A stretch of 64,000 nucleotides of DNA, from contig NW_027480568.1 in NCBI RefSeq assembly GCF_051401765.1, positions 186,001 through 250,000 on the forward strand, written 5' to 3'. Under the pieces are notes generated by a model. It ran no database searches. It was not told where the DNA came from and saw only the letters and a list, made by a program, of their open reading frames with translations. Position numbers and translations under genes: made by a program. The stretch comes from Calliopsis andreniformis. Lineage: Eukaryota > Arthropoda > Insecta > Hymenoptera > Andrenidae. This document shows positions 1-12,797 of the stretch, piece by piece. Every line of letters begins with the position of its first letter. Position 1 is the first letter of the stretch.

Positions 1-537
1 AGATTGAGAATTGAGGATTGAGGATTGAACATTGAGGACTGAGTGTTGAGGGGTGAGTGATGGGAATTGATGTTTGTGGTTTGAGATTTGAAGATTGAAG
101 AATGGGGATTGAGTAGTGAAAACTGTGAATTGAGGATATTCTATTGAGGGTTGAGTATTGACAATTGATTGTTGAGGACTGAGGGCTAAAGATTGAGGAT
201 TCAGGATTGAGGATTCGGGATTGAAGTTTAAGGACAGAGGATTGAGGGTTGAGGATTGAGGATTCGGGATTGACGCTTGAGGATTGAAGGTTGAGGATGG
301 AGGATTGAAAAGAGTGGACTGAGTGTTGAGGATTGAGTGTTGAGAATTGATGTTTGGGGATTGAGATTTGATTATTGAATATTGTGGATTGAGTATTGAA
401 CCATGAGAATTCAGGATACTCTATTGAGTATTAGGAATTGAGGATTGATGGTTGAGTATTGAGGATTGGTGGTTGAGGGTTGTGTGTTGAATATTGAGGA
501 TTGAGGATTGAAGATTGGGAATTGAGGATTGAGGATT

Positions 538-2305
538 GAACATTGAGGACTGAGTGTTGAGGGTTGAGTGATGAGAATTGATGTTTGTCGATAGAGATTT
601 GAAGATTGCAGATTGAGTATTGTGTATTGAAAACTGTGAATTGAGGATATTCTTTTGAGGATTGAGGATTGTCACCTGATTGTTGAGGACTGAGTGCTGA
701 AGATTGAGGATTGAGGATTGAGGATTCAGAATTGAGGTTTGAGGACTGAGGATTGAGGATTGAGGATTGAAGATTGAGTATTGAGGATTGAAGGTTGAGG
801 ATTGAGGATTGAGAATTGAGGATGAGGGCAGAGGGTTGAGGATTGAGGTTTAAGGACTGAGGACTGAGGATTGAGGATTGAGAATTGAGGATTGAGGATT
901 GAGGATTGAAGATTGAGGATTGGGTATTGAGGATTGAAGAATGAGGATTGAGGATTGAGGATTGAGGATAAAGGATTGAGGATTGAAGATTGAGGATTGG
1001 GTTTTGAGGATTGAGGATTGAGGATTGAGTATTGAAGGCTGAGGATTGATGATTGAGGATTGAGGATTGAGGATTGAGGATTGAGTATTGAGGACTGAGG
1101 GTTGAAGATTGAGGATTGATGATTGAGGATTAAAGATTGAGTATTGAGGATTGAAGATTGAGAATTGAGGATTGAGGATTGAACATTGAGGACTGAGTGT
1201 TGAGGGTTGAGTGATGAGAATTGATGTTTGAGGATAGAGATTTGAAGATTGCAGATTGAGTATTGTGTATTGAAAACTGTGAATTGAGGATATTCTATTG
1301 AGGATTGAGGATTGTCACCTGATTGTTGAGGACTGAGGGCTGAAGATTGAGCATTCAGGATTGAGGATTCAGAATTGAGGTTTGAGGAATGAGGATTGAG
1401 GATTGAGGATTGAGGATTGAAGATTGAGGATTGGGGATTGAGGATTGACGATTGAGGATTGAGTATTGATGATCGAGAATTGAGGATTGAGGATTGGAGA
1501 TTGAGTATTGAGGATTGAAGATTGAGGATTGAGGATTGAGGATTGGGGATTGAAGATTGAGGACTGAGGATTGAGGATTGAGGATTGAGCATTGAGGATT
1601 GAAGATTGGGGACTGGGGATTGAGGATTGAAGATTGAGGATTAAGGATTGAGGATTGGGGATTGGAGATCTAGGATTGGAGATTGATTATTGAGGATTGA
1701 TGATTGAGGTTTGAGGATGGGGGTTGAGAATTGAGAATTCGGGATGAGGACTGAGGGTTGAGGATTGAGGTTTGAGGTACGAGGATTGAGGACTGAGGAT
1801 TGAAGACTGACTATTGAGGATTGACGATTGAGTATTGAAGATTGAGTATTGAGGATTGAAGATTGAGGATTGTGCAATGAAGATTGAGTATTGAGGGTTG
1901 AAGATTGAGGGTTGAGGATTGAGGTTTGAGGACTGAGGACTGAGGATTGAGGATTGAGGATTGAGGATTGAGGATTGAGGGTTGAGGATTGAGTATTGAA
2001 GATTGAGGACTGAGGATTGATGATTAAAGATTGAGTACTGAGGATTGAAGATTGAGGATTGATGATTGAGGATTGAGGAATGAGGATTGAGGATTGAGGA
2101 TTGATGATTGAGGATTGAGGAATGAGGATTGAGGATTGAGGATTGAGAATTGAGTATTGAAGATTGAGAATTGATGATTGAGGATTGAGGATTGAGGATT
2201 GAGGATTGAGTATTGAGGACTGAGGATTGAAGATTGAGGATTGAGGATTGAGGATTAAAGATTGAGTACTGAGGATTGAAGATTGAGAACTGAGGATTGA
2301 GGATT
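538..2305. repeat. 1.78-kb higher-order unit, copy 1 (1,768 bp)
   Basis: A unit holding two class A cassettes (538 and 1181) and the heptamers between them. It matches 2306-4088 with offsets of 1,768 bp at the first cassette and 1,782 bp at the second. The 14-bp difference is two heptamers. It is the most diverged of four copies: its first cassette has TTCTTTT instead of TTCTATT. The BglII-type hexamer AGATCT lies at 1666. Confidence 0.85.
828..880. repeat. Register-shift module (6-bp unit plus C-bearing heptamers)
   Basis: A 6-bp GAGGAT unit breaks the 7-bp register and is followed by GAGGGCA, GAGGGTT, GAGGATT, GAGGTTT and AAGGACT. Very similar modules recur: at 2593; around 4375 and 8270, with GAGAGCT-GTGCGTT; around 5040, with GAGGATA-AGGACT; and around 5165, 5950 and 6010, with GAGGAC-GAGGACT. 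In nearly all, the next units are a G-rich heptamer ending CT, then a G.GGTT type, then GAGGATT-GAGGTTT. It is a second recurrent element distinct from the TTCTATT cassette. Confidence 0.7.
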
Positions 2306-4088
2306 GAACATTGAGGACTGAGTGTTGAGGGTTGAGTGATGAGAATCGATGTTTGTGGATAGAGATTTGAAGATTCCAGATTGAGTATTGTGTATTGAAA
2401 ACTGTGAATTGAGGATATTCTATTGAGGATTGAGGATTGTCACCTGATTGTTGAGGACTGAGGGCTGAAGATTGAGGATTCAGGATTGAGGATCCAGAAT
2501 TGAGGTTTGAGGACTGAGGATTGAGGATTGAGGATTGAAGATTGAGTATTGAGGATTGAAGATTGAGGATTGAGGACTGAGAATTGAGGATTGAGGATGA
2601 GGGCAGAGGGTTGAGGATTGAGGTTTAAGGACTGAGGACTGAGGATTGAGGATTGAGAATTGAGGATTGAGGATTGAGGATTGAGGATTGAAGATTGAGG
2701 ATTGGGTATTGAGGATAGAAGAATGAGGATTGAGGATTGAGGATTGAGGATAAAGGATTGAGGATTGAAGATTGAGGATTGGGTTTTGAGGATTGAGGAT
2801 TGAGGATTGAGTATTGAAGGCTGAGGATTGATGATTGAGGATTGAGGATTGAGGATTGAGGATTGAGTATTGAGGACTGGGGGTTGAAGATTGAGGATTG
2901 ATGATTGAGGATTAAAGATTGAGTATTGAGGATTGAAGATTGAGAATTGAGGATTGAGGATTGAACATTGAGGACTGAGTGTTGAGGGTTGAGTGATGAG
3001 AATTGATGTTTGAGGATAGAGATTTGAAGATTGCAGATTGAGTATTGTGTATTGAAAACTGTGAATTGAGGATATTCTATTGAGGATTGAGGATTGTCAC
3101 CTGATTGTTGAGGACTGAGGGCTGAAGATTGAGCATTCAGGATTGAGGATTCAGAATTGAGGTTTGAGGACTGAGGATTGAGGATTGAGGATTGAGGATT
3201 GAAGATTGAGGATTGGGGATTGAGGATTGACGATTGAGGATTGAGTATTGATGATCGAGAATTGAGGATTGAGGATTGGAGATTGAGTATTGAGGATTGA
3301 AGATTGAGGATTGAGGATTGAGGATTGGGGATTGAAGATTGAGGACTGAGGATTGAGGATTGAGGATTGAGCATTGAGGATTGAAGATTGGGGACTGGGG
3401 ATTGAGGATTGAAGATTGAGGATTAAGGATTGAGGATTGGGGATTGGAGATCTAGGATTGGAGATTGATTATTGAGGATTGATGATTGAGGTTTGAGGTT
3501 TGAGGATTGAGAATTGAGAATTCGGGATGAGGACTGAGGGTTGAGGATTGAGGTTTGAGGTACGAGGATTGAGGACTGAAGATTGAAGACTGACTATTGA
3601 GGATTGACGATTGAGTATTGAAGATTGAGTATTGAGGATTGAAGATTGAGGATTGTGCAATGAAGATTGAGTATTGAGGGTTGAAGATTGAGGGTTGAGG
3701 ATTGAGGTTTGAGGACTGAGGACTGAGGATTGAGGATTGAGGATTGAGGATTGAGGATTGAGGGTTGAGGATTGAGTATTGAAGATTGAGGACTGAGGAT
3801 TGATGATTAAAGATTGAGTACTGAGGATTGAAGATTGAGGATTGATGATTGAGGATTGAGGAATGAGGATTGAGGATTGAGGATTGATGATTGAGGATTG
3901 AGGAATGAGGATTGAGGATTGAGGATTGAGAATTGAGTATTGAAGATTGAGAATTGATGATTGAGGATTGAGGATTGAGGATTGAGGATTGAGTATTGAG
4001 GACTGAGGATTGAAGATTGAGGATTGAGGATTGAGGATTAAAGATTGAGTACTGAGGATTGAAGATTGAGAACTGAGGATTGAGGATT
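2306..4088. repeat. 1.78-kb higher-order unit, copy 2
   Basis: A 1,783-bp unit with class A cassettes at 2306 and 2963 and an AGATCT site at 3448. It follows copy 1 directly, so the two are in tandem. Over 2625-3374 its antisense translation is identical to the matching stretches at 11219-11968 and 13812-14561, although at least one silent base differs (2880 against 11474). That points to recent copying. Confidence 0.9.
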
Positions 4089-5483
4089 GAACATTGAGGA
4101 CTGAGTGTTGAGGGTTGAGTGATGAGAATTGATGTTTGTCGATAGAGATTTGAAGATTCCAGATTGAGTATTGTGTATTGAAAACTGTGAATTGAGGATA
4201 TTCTATTGAGGATTGAGGATTGTCACCTGATTGTTGAGGACTGAGGGCTGAAGATTGAGGATTCAGGATTGAGGATTCAGAATTGAGGTTTGAGGACTGA
4301 GGATTGAGGACTAAAGATTGATTATTGAGGATTGAAGACTGAGGATTCAGGATTGAGGATTGAGGATTGAGGATTGAGGATGAGAGCTGTGCGTTGAGGA
4401 TTGAGGTTTGAGGACTGAGGACTGAGGAATGAGGATTAGGAATTGGGGATTGAGGATTGAGTATTGAAGATTGAGGATTGGGTATTGAGGATTGAAGGAT
4501 GAGGCTTGAGTATTGAGGATTGAGGATTGAGGATTGAAGATTGAGTATTGAGGTTTGAAGACTGACGATTGAGGGTTGAGGATTGAGGATTGAGGATTGA
4601 GGATTGATGATTGAGTATTGAGGATTGAAGATTGAGGATTGAGGTTTGAGGATTGAGGATTGAGGATTGAGGATTGAAGATTGAGGATTGGGGACTTAGT
4701 GTTGAGGGTTGAGTTATGAGAATTGATGTTTGTGGATAGATATTTGAAGATTGCAGATTGAGCATTGAGTATTGAAAACTGTGAATTGATGATATTCTAT
4801 TGAGGATTGAGAATTGACAACTGATTGTTGAGGACTGAGGGCTGAAGATTGAGGATTCAGGATTAGGAATTCAGAATTGATGATTGAGGACTGAGGACTG
4901 AGGATTGAAGATAGAGTATTGAGGATTGAAGATTGAGGATTAAGGGTTGAGGATTGGGGATTGAGGATCTAGGACTGAAAATTGATTATTGAGGATTGAA
5001 GATTGAGGATTGTGGATTGAGGATTGAGAATTGAGAATTGAGGATAAGGACTGAGGGTTGAGGATTGAGGTTTGAGGAATGACGATTGAGGATTGAGGAT
5101 TGAGAATTGAAGATTGAGTATTGATGATTGAAGATTGAGGATTAAGGATTGTGGGTTGAGGATTGAGGACGAGGACTGACAGTTGAGGATTGTGGTTTGA
5201 GGATTGAGGGTTGAGGATTGAGAATTGAGGATGAGAACTGAGGTTTGAGGATTGAGGTTTGAGGAATGAGGATTGAGGATTGAGGATTGAGGATTGAGAA
5301 TTGAGGATTGAGGATTGAGTATTGAAGGCTGAGGATTGATGACTGAGGATCGAGGATTGAGGATTGAAGATTGAGGATTGAGGATTGAGGATTGAAGGTT
5401 GAGTGTTGAGGATTGAAGGTTGAGGATTGAGGATTGAGGATTGAGGATGATGGCTGAGGTTTGAGGTTTGAGGTTTGAGTATT

Positions 5484-5525
5484 GAATCCTGAGAATTCAG
5501 GATGTTCTATTGAGGATTGAGGATT
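5484..5525. repeat. Class C core fragment in the alpha block (four copies)
   Basis: Only the centre of a class C cassette remains: GAGTATT-GAATCCT-GAGAATT-CAGGATG-TTCTATT, set among GAGGTTT repeats. The TTCTATT unit is at 5505, and the same fragment has its core at 9993, 16692 and 30614. The spacing to the following class A cassette is the same in each copy, about 98 bp from core to cassette start. This looks like a decayed or recombined cassette that was then amplified with its block. Confidence 0.8.
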
Positions 5526-6075
5526 GAGGAATGATGATTGAGGATTGAGGATTGAAGGTTGAGTGTTGAGGATTGAAGGTTGAGGATTGAGGATTGAGGA
5601 TTGAACATTGAGGACTGAGTGTTGAGGGTTGAGTGATGAGAATTGATGTTTGTGGATAGAGATTTGAGATTCCAGATTGAGTATTGTGTATAGGAAACTG
5701 TGAATTGAGGATATTCTATTGAGGATTTAGGATTGTCACCTGATTGTTGAGGACTGAGGGCTGAAGATTGAGGATTCAGTATTGGGGATTCAGAATTGAG
5801 GTTTGAGGACTGAGCATTGAGGACTGAGGATTGAAGATTGAGTATTGAGGATTGAGGATTGAGGATTGAGGATTGAGGATTGAAGATTGAGGATTGAATA
5901 TTGAGTATTGACGATTGAAGATTGAGGATTGAGGATTGAGTGCTGAGGATTGAGGACGAGGACTGACGGTTGAGGATTGAGGTTTGAGGATTGAGGATTG
6001 AGGATTGAGGACGAGGACTGAAGGCTGAGTATTGATGTTTCAGGTCTGAGGATTGAGGATTGAGGATTGAGAATT

Positions 6076-6138
6076 GAGGATTGAGGATTGAGGATTGAGG
6101 ATTGAGGATTGAGGATTGAGGATTGAGGATTGAGGATT
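6076..6138. repeat. Longest class of perfect GAGGATT run (9 units)
   Basis: Nine uninterrupted GAGGATT units between GAGAATT and GAAGATT. The homologous runs are 10564-10626, 13157-13219, 17263-17325 and 31185-31247 (nine units each) and 35081-35150 (ten units). Perfect runs elsewhere that I counted are shorter. Confidence 0.85.
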
Positions 6139-7486
6139 GAAGATTGAGGATTGAGGATTGATGATTAAAGATTGAGTATTGAGGATTGAAGATTGAGGAT
6201 TGATGATTGAGGATTGAGGATTGAGGATTGAGGATTGAGGATTGAGGATTGAGGATTGAGTATTGAAGATTGAGAATTGATGATTGAGGATTGAGGATTG
6301 AGGATTGAGTATTGAAGGTTGAGGATTGATGACTGAGGATTGAGGATTGCGGATTGACGATTGAGGATTGAGGATTGAGGGTTGAAGTTTGAGGATTGAG
6401 GGTTGAGTGTTGAGGATTACAGATTGAATATTGAGGATTGAAGATTGAGGATTCAGAATTGAGGTTTGAGGACTGAGGATTGAGGATTGAAGGTTGAGCA
6501 TTGAGTATTGATGATCGAGAATTGAGGATTGAGGATTGAAGATTGAGTATTGAGGATCGAAGATTGAGGATTGAGGATTGGGGATTGAAGATTGAGGACT
6601 GAGGATTGAGGATTGAGGATTGAGCATTGAGGATTGAAGATTGGGGACTGGGGATTGAGGATTGAAGATTGAGGATTAAGGATTGAGGATTGGGGATTGG
6701 AGATCTAGGATTTGAGATTGATTATTGAGGATTGAAGATTGAGGGTTGAGGTTTGAGGATTGAGAATTGAGAGTTCTGGATGAGGACTGAGGGTTGAGGA
6801 TTGAGGTTTGAGGTACGAGAATTGAGGATTGGGGATTGAGGACTGAGGATTGAGGATTGACTATTGAGGATTGAGGATTGAGGATTGAAGATTGAGTATT
6901 GAGGATTGAAGATTGAGGATTGCGCATTGAAGATTGAGTATTGAGGGTTGAAGATTGAGGAGTGAGGATTGCGGATTGAGAATTGACGATGAGGGCTGAG
7001 GTTTGAGGATTGAGGTTTGAGGACTGAGGACTGAGGATTGAGGATTGAGAATTGAGGACTCTAGATTGAGGATTGAGGATTGAAGATTGAGGATTGGGTA
7101 TTGAGTATTGAACATTGAGTATTGAGGACTGAGGATCGAGGATTGAGGATTGAGGATTGAAGATTGAATATTGATGATTGTAGATTGAGGATTGAGGATT
7201 GAGCGTTGTGGATTGAGGACGAGGACTGAGTGTTGAGTATTGATGTTTGAGGTCTGAGGATTGAGGATTGAGGATTGAGAATTGAGGATTGAAGATTGAG
7301 GATTGAAGATTGAGGATTGGGTATTGAGGATTGAAGAATGAGGACTGAGGATTTAGGATTGAGGATTGTGGATTGAAGATTGAGTGTTGAGGATTGAAGA
7401 TTGAGTATTGAGGATTGAAGATTGAGGACTGTGCATTGAAGATTGAGTACTGAGGATTGAAGATTGAGAATTGAGGATTGAGCATT

Positions 7487-8192
7487 GAACATTGAGGACT
7501 GAGTGTTGAGGGTTGAGTGATGAGAATTGATGTTTGTGGATAGAGATTTGAAGATTCCAGATTGAGTATTGTGTATTGAAAGCTGTGAATTGAGGATATT
7601 CTATTGAGGATTGAGGATTGTCACCTGATTGTTGAGGACTGAGTGCTGAAGATTGAGGATTCAGGATTGGGGATTCAGAATTGAGGTTTGGGGACTGAGG
7701 ATTGAGGATTGAGGATTGAAGATTGAGTATTGAGGATTGAAGATTGAGGATTGAGGATTGAGGATTGAGGATTGAGGATGAGGGCTGAGGGTTGAGGATT
7801 GAGGTTTAAGGACTGAGGACTGAGGATTGAGGATTGAGAATTGAGGATTGAGGACTGAGGATTGCAGATTGAGGATTTGGTATTGAGGATTGAAGAATGT
7901 GGATTGAGGATTGAGGATTGAAGATTGAGTATTGAGTATTGAAGATTGACGATTGAGGATTGTGGATTGAAGATTGAGGATTGAACATTGAGGACTGAGT
8001 GTTAAGGGTTGAGTGATTAGAATTGATGCTTGTGGATAGAGGTTTGAAGATTGCAGATTGAGTATTGAGTATTGAAAGCTGTGAATTGAGGATATTCTAT
8101 TGAGGATTCAGGATTGTCAACTGATTGTTGAGTACTGAGGGCTGAAGATTGAGGATTCAGGATTGAGGATTCAGAATTGAGGTTTGAGGACT
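7487..8192. repeat. Class A cassette doublet, 496-bp spacing
   Basis: Two class A cassettes with GAAAGCT at heptamer 14 start 496 bp apart. The same pair occurs at 18674/19170, 24991/25487, 32596/33092, 49784/50280, 56615/57111 and 62077/62573. At 42442/42917 and 45034/45509 the spacing is 475 bp, shorter by 21 bp or three heptamers in the pure GAGGATT run. The spacing is one short of a multiple of seven because of a single GAGGAT 6-mer between the cassettes. Confidence 0.87.
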
Positions 8193-8840
8193 GAGGATTG
8201 AGGACTGAAGATTGATTATTGAGGATTGAAGATTGAGGATTGAGGATTGAGGATTGAGGATTGAGGATTGAGGATGAGAGCTGTGCGTTGAGGATTGAGG
8301 TTTGAGGGCTGAGGACTGAGGAATGAGGATTGAGAATTGGGGATTGAGGATTGAGTATTGAAGATTGAGGATTGGGTATTGAGGATTGAAGGATGATGCT
8401 TGAGGATTGAGGATTGAGGATTGAGGATGGAAGATTGAGTATTGAGGTTTGAAGAGTGACGATTGAGGGTAGAGGATTGAGGATTGAGGATTGAGGATTG
8501 ATGATTGAGTATTGAGGACTGAAGATTGAGGATTGAGGTTTGAGGATTGAGGATTGAGGATTGAAGATTGAAGATTGAGGATTGGGGACTGAGTGTTGAG
8601 GGTTGAGTTATGAGAATTGATGTTTGTGGATAGATATTTGAAGATTGCATATTGAGCATTGAGTATTGAAAACTGTGAATTGATGATATTCTATTGAGGA
8701 TTGAGAATTGACAACTGATTGTTGAGGACTGAGGGCTGAAGATTGAGGATTCAGGATTGGGAATTCAGAATTGATGATTGAGGACTGAGGACTGAGGGTT
8801 GAAGATAGAGTATTGAGGATTGAAGATTGAGGATTAAGGA

Positions 8841-10798
8841 TTGAGGATTGAGGATTGAGGATTGAGGATGAGAGCTGTGCGTTGAGGATTGAGGTTTGAG
8901 GACTGAGGACTGAGGAATGAGGATTAGGAATTGGGGATTGAGGATTGAGTATTGAAGATTGAGGATTGGGTATTGAGGATTGAAGGATGAGGCTTGAGTA
9001 TTGAGGATTGAGGATTGAGGATTGAAGATTGAGTATTGAGGTTTGAAGACTGACGATTGAGGGTTGAGGATTGAGGATTGAGGATTGAGGATTGATGATT
9101 GAGTATTGAGGATTGAAGATTGAGGATTGAGGTTTGAGGATTGAGGATTGAGGATTGAGGATTGAAGATTGAGGATTGGGGACTTAGTGTTGAGGGTTGA
9201 GTTATGAGAATTGATGTTTGTGGATAGATATTTGAAGATTGCAGATTGAGCATTGAGTATTGAAAACTGTGAATTGATGATATTCTATTGAGGATTGAGA
9301 ATTGACAACTGATTGTTGAGGACTGAGGGCTGAAGATTGAGGATTCAGGATTAGGAATTCAGAATTGATGATTGAGGACTGAGGACTGAGGATTGAAGAT
9401 AGAGTATTGAGGATTGAGGATTAAGGATTAAGGGTTGAGGATTGGGGATTGAGGATCTAGGACTGAAAATTGATTATTGAGGATTGAAGATTGAGGATTG
9501 TGGATTGAGGATTGAGAATTGAGAATTGAGGATAAGGACTGAGGGTTGAGGATTGAGGTTTGAGGAATGAGGATTGAGGATTGAGGATTGAGAATTGAAG
9601 ATTGAGTATTGATGATTGAAGATTGAGGATTGAGGATTGTGGGTTGAGGATTGAGGACGAGGACTGACAGTTGAGGATTGTGGTTTGAGGATTGAGGGTT
9701 GAGGATTGAGAATTGAGGATGAGAACTGAGGTTTGAGGATTGAGGTTTGAGGAATGAGGATTGAGGATTGAGGATTGAGGATTGAGAATTGAGGATTGAG
9801 GATTGAGTATTGAAGGCTGAGGATTGATGACTGAGGATCGAGGATTGAGGATTGAAGATTGAGGATTGAGGATTGAGGATTGAAGGTTGAGTGTTGAGGA
9901 TTGAAGGTTGAGGATTGAGGATTGAGGATTGAGGATGATGGCTGAGGTTTGAGGTTTGAGGTTTGAGTATTGAATCCTGAGAATTCAGGATGTTCTATTG
10001 AGGATAGAGGATTGAGGAATGATGATTGAGGATTGAGGATTGAAGGTTGAGTGTTGAGGATTGAAGGTTGAGGATTGAGGATTGAGGATTGAACATCGAG
10101 GACTGAGTGTTGAGGGTTGAGTGATGAGAATTGATGTTTGTGGATAGAGATTTGAGATTCCAGATTGAGTATTGTGTATAGGAAACTGTGAATTGAGGAT
10201 ATTCTATTGAGGATTTAGGATTGTCACCTGATTGTTGAGGACTGAGGGCTGAAGATTGAGGATTCAGTATTGGGGATTCAGAATTGAGGTTTGAGGACTG
10301 AGGATTGAGGACTGAGGATTGAAGATTGAGTATTGAGGATTGAGGATTGAGGATTGAGGATTGAGGATTGAAGATTGAGGATTGAATATCGAGTATTGAC
10401 GATTGAAGATTGAGGATTGAGGATTGAGTGCTGAGGATTGAGGACGAGGACTGACGGTTGAGGATTGAGGTTTGAGGATTGAGGATTGAGGATTGAGGAC
10501 GAGGACTGAAGGCTGAGTATTGATGTTTCAGGTCTGAGGATTGAGGATTGAGGATTGAGAATTGAGGATTGAGGATTGAGGATTGAGGATTGAGGATTGA
10601 GGATTGAGGATTGAGGATTGAGGATTGAAGATTGAGGATTGAGGATTGATGATTAAAGATTGAGTATTGAGGATTGAAGATTGAGGATTGATGATTGAGG
10701 ATTGAGGATTGAGGATTGAGGATTGAGGATTGAGGATTGAGGATTGAGTATTGAAGATTGAGAATTGATGATTGAGGATTGAGGATTGAGGATTGAGG
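8841..10798. repeat. Internal alpha duplication, right copy
   Basis: Partner of 4353-6310 at an offset of 4,488 bp, about 1.96 kb long. Small differences include GAACATC instead of GAACATT at 10091 and CGAG instead of TGAG at about 10390. The spacing suggests a dispersed copy within the array, or a tandem pair whose intervening DNA was later exchanged. Confidence 0.83.
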
Positions 10799-12797
10799 AT
10801 TGAGTATTGAGGACTGAGGATTGAAGATTGAGGATTGAGGATTGAGGATTAAAGATTGAGTACTGAGGATTGAAGATTGAGAACTGAGGATTGAGGATTG
10901 AACATTGAGGACTGAGTGGTGAGTGTTGAGTGATGAGAACTGATGTTTGTGGATAGAGATTTGAAGATTGCAGATTGAGTATTGTGTATTGAAAACTGTG
11001 AATTGAGGATATTCTATAGAGGATTGAGGATTGTCACCTGATTGTTGAGGACTGAGGTCTGAAGATTGAGGATTCAGGATTGAGGATCCAGAATTGAGGT
11101 TTGAGGACTGAGGATTGAGGATTGAGGATTGAAGATTGAGTATTGAGGATTGAAGATTGAGGATTGAGGACTGAGAATTGAGGATTGAGGATGAGGGCAG
11201 AGGGTTGAGGATTGAGGTTTAAGGACTGAGGACTGAGGATTGAGGATTGAGAATTGAGGATTGAGGATTGAGGATTGAGGATTGAAGATTGAGGATTGGG
11301 TATTGAGGATAGAAGAATGAGGATTGAGGATTGAGGATTGAGGATAAAGGATTGAGGATTGAAGATTGAGGATTGGGTTTTGAGGATTGAGGATTGAGGA
11401 TTGAGTATTGAAGGCTGAGGATTGATGATTGAGGATTGAGGATTGAGGATTGAGGATTGAGTATTGAGGACTGAGGGTTGAAGATTGAGGATTGATGATT
11501 GAGGATTAAAGATTGAGTATTGAGGATTGAAGATTGAGAATTGAGGATTGAGGATTGAACATTGAGGACTGAGTGTTGAGGGTTGAGTGATGAGAATTGA
11601 TGTTTGAGGATAGAGATTTGAAGATTGCAGATTGAGTATTGTGTATTGAAAACTGTGAATTGAGGATATTCTATTGAGGATTGAGGATTGTCACCTGATT
11701 GTTGAGGACTGAGGGCTGAAGATTGAGCATTCAGGATTGAGGATTCAGAATTGAGGTTTGAGGACTGAGGATTGAGGATTGAGGATTGAGGATTGAAGAT
11801 TGAGGATTGGGGATTGAGGATTGACGATTGAGGATTGAGTATTGATGATCGAGAATTGAGGATTGAGGATTGGAGATTGAGTATTGAGGATTGAAGATTG
11901 AGGATTGAGGATTGAGGATTGGGGATTGAAGATTGAGGACTGAGGATTGAGGATTGAGGATTGAGCATTGAGGATTGAAGATTGGGGACTGGGGATTGAG
12001 GATTGAAGATTGAGGATTAAGGATTGAGGATTGGGGATTGGAGATCTAGGATTGGAGATTGATTATTGAGGATTGATGATTGAGGTTTGAGGTTTGAGGA
12101 TTGAGAATTGAGAATTCGGGATGAGGACTGAGGGTTGAGGATTGAGGTTTGAGGTACGAGGATTGAGGACTGAAGATTGAAGACTGACTATTGAGGATTG
12201 ACGATTGAGTATTGAAGATTGAGTATTGAGGATTGAAGATTGAGGATTGTGCAATGAAGATTGAGTATTGAGGGTTGAAGATTGAGGGTTGAGGATTGAG
12301 GTTTGAGGACTGAGGACTGAGGATTGAGGATTGAGGATTGAGGATTGAGGATTGAGGGTTGAGGATTGAGTATTGAAGATTGAGGACTGAGGATTGATGA
12401 TTAAAGATTGAGTACTGAGGATTGAAGATTGAGGATTGATGATTGAGGATTGAGGAATGAGGATTGAGGATTGAGGATTGATGATTGAGGATTGAGGAAT
12501 GAGGATTGAGGATTGAGGATTGAGAATTGAGTATTGAAGATTGAGAATTGATGATTGAGGATTGAGGATTGAGGATTGAGGATTGAGTATTGAGGACTGA
12601 GGATTGAAGATTGAGGATTGAGGATTGAGGATTAAAGATTGAGTACTGAGGATTGAAGATTGAGAACTGAGGATTGAGGATTGAACATTGAGGACTGAGT
12701 GTTGAGGGTTGAGTGATGAGAATTGATGTTTGTGGATAGAGATTTGAAGATTCCAGATTGAGTATTGTGTATTGAAAACTGTGAATTGAGGATATTC
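10205..12797. repeat. 2,593-bp tandem duplication, unit 1
   Basis: Sequence from about 10,205 repeats from about 12,798 with a constant offset of 2,593 bp. The switch point lies inside a class A cassette, next to TTCTATT: left of it 12,683-12,790 resembles the 4089 cassette, while right of it the copy reads GATTTAGG like the cassette at 10091. I noticed few differences between the units, for example GAGGTCT at about 11053 against GAGGGCT at about 13646. Confidence 0.9.
10900..12682. repeat. 1.78-kb higher-order unit, copy 3
   Basis: This matches copy 2 at a constant offset of 8,594 bp, with cassettes at 10900 and 11557 and AGATCT at 12042. It forms the larger part of the first unit of the 2,593-bp tandem duplication, so this copy and the next share a more recent event than either shares with copy 2. 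Confidence 0.9.

Larger units (their letters stand above)
4353..6310. repeat. Internal alpha duplication, left copy (offset 4,488 bp)
   Basis: The B cassette, class C fragment and following A cassette at 4683, 5505 and 5603 reappear at 9171, 9993 and 10091, all shifted by exactly 4,488 bp, as does the 9-unit perfect run at 6076. The right limit is where the left copy continues GAGTATT-GAAGGTT and the right copy GAGTATT-GAGGACT. Confidence 0.85.
2140..10899. repeat. Block alpha-1
   Basis: The most complete copy of the alpha block. Its part up to about 9,015 recurs in alpha-2 at an offset of 11,187 bp, and the part from about 3,982 recurs in alpha-3 at 25,109 bp. Cassette order is A2306, A2963, A4089, B4683, C-fragment 5505, A5603, A7487, A7983, B8577, B9171, C-fragment 9993, A10091. 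Left and right limits are by eye. Within it, about 4,353-6,310 recurs at about 8,841-10,800. Confidence 0.85.

Noticed and set aside
27..236. The 210-bp cassette as an inserted transposon or solo LTR
   Set aside because: It lies exactly in heptamer register, has no terminal inverted repeats or target-site duplication, and grades into the flanking repeat.
726..1592. Heptapeptide array likened to the RNA polymerase II C-terminal repeat or a coiled coil
   Set aside because: The peptide lacks the tyrosine and S-P pattern of the polymerase tail, and a proline in each heptad is incompatible with a coiled coil. The period of seven residues is an arithmetic result of a 7-bp unit.
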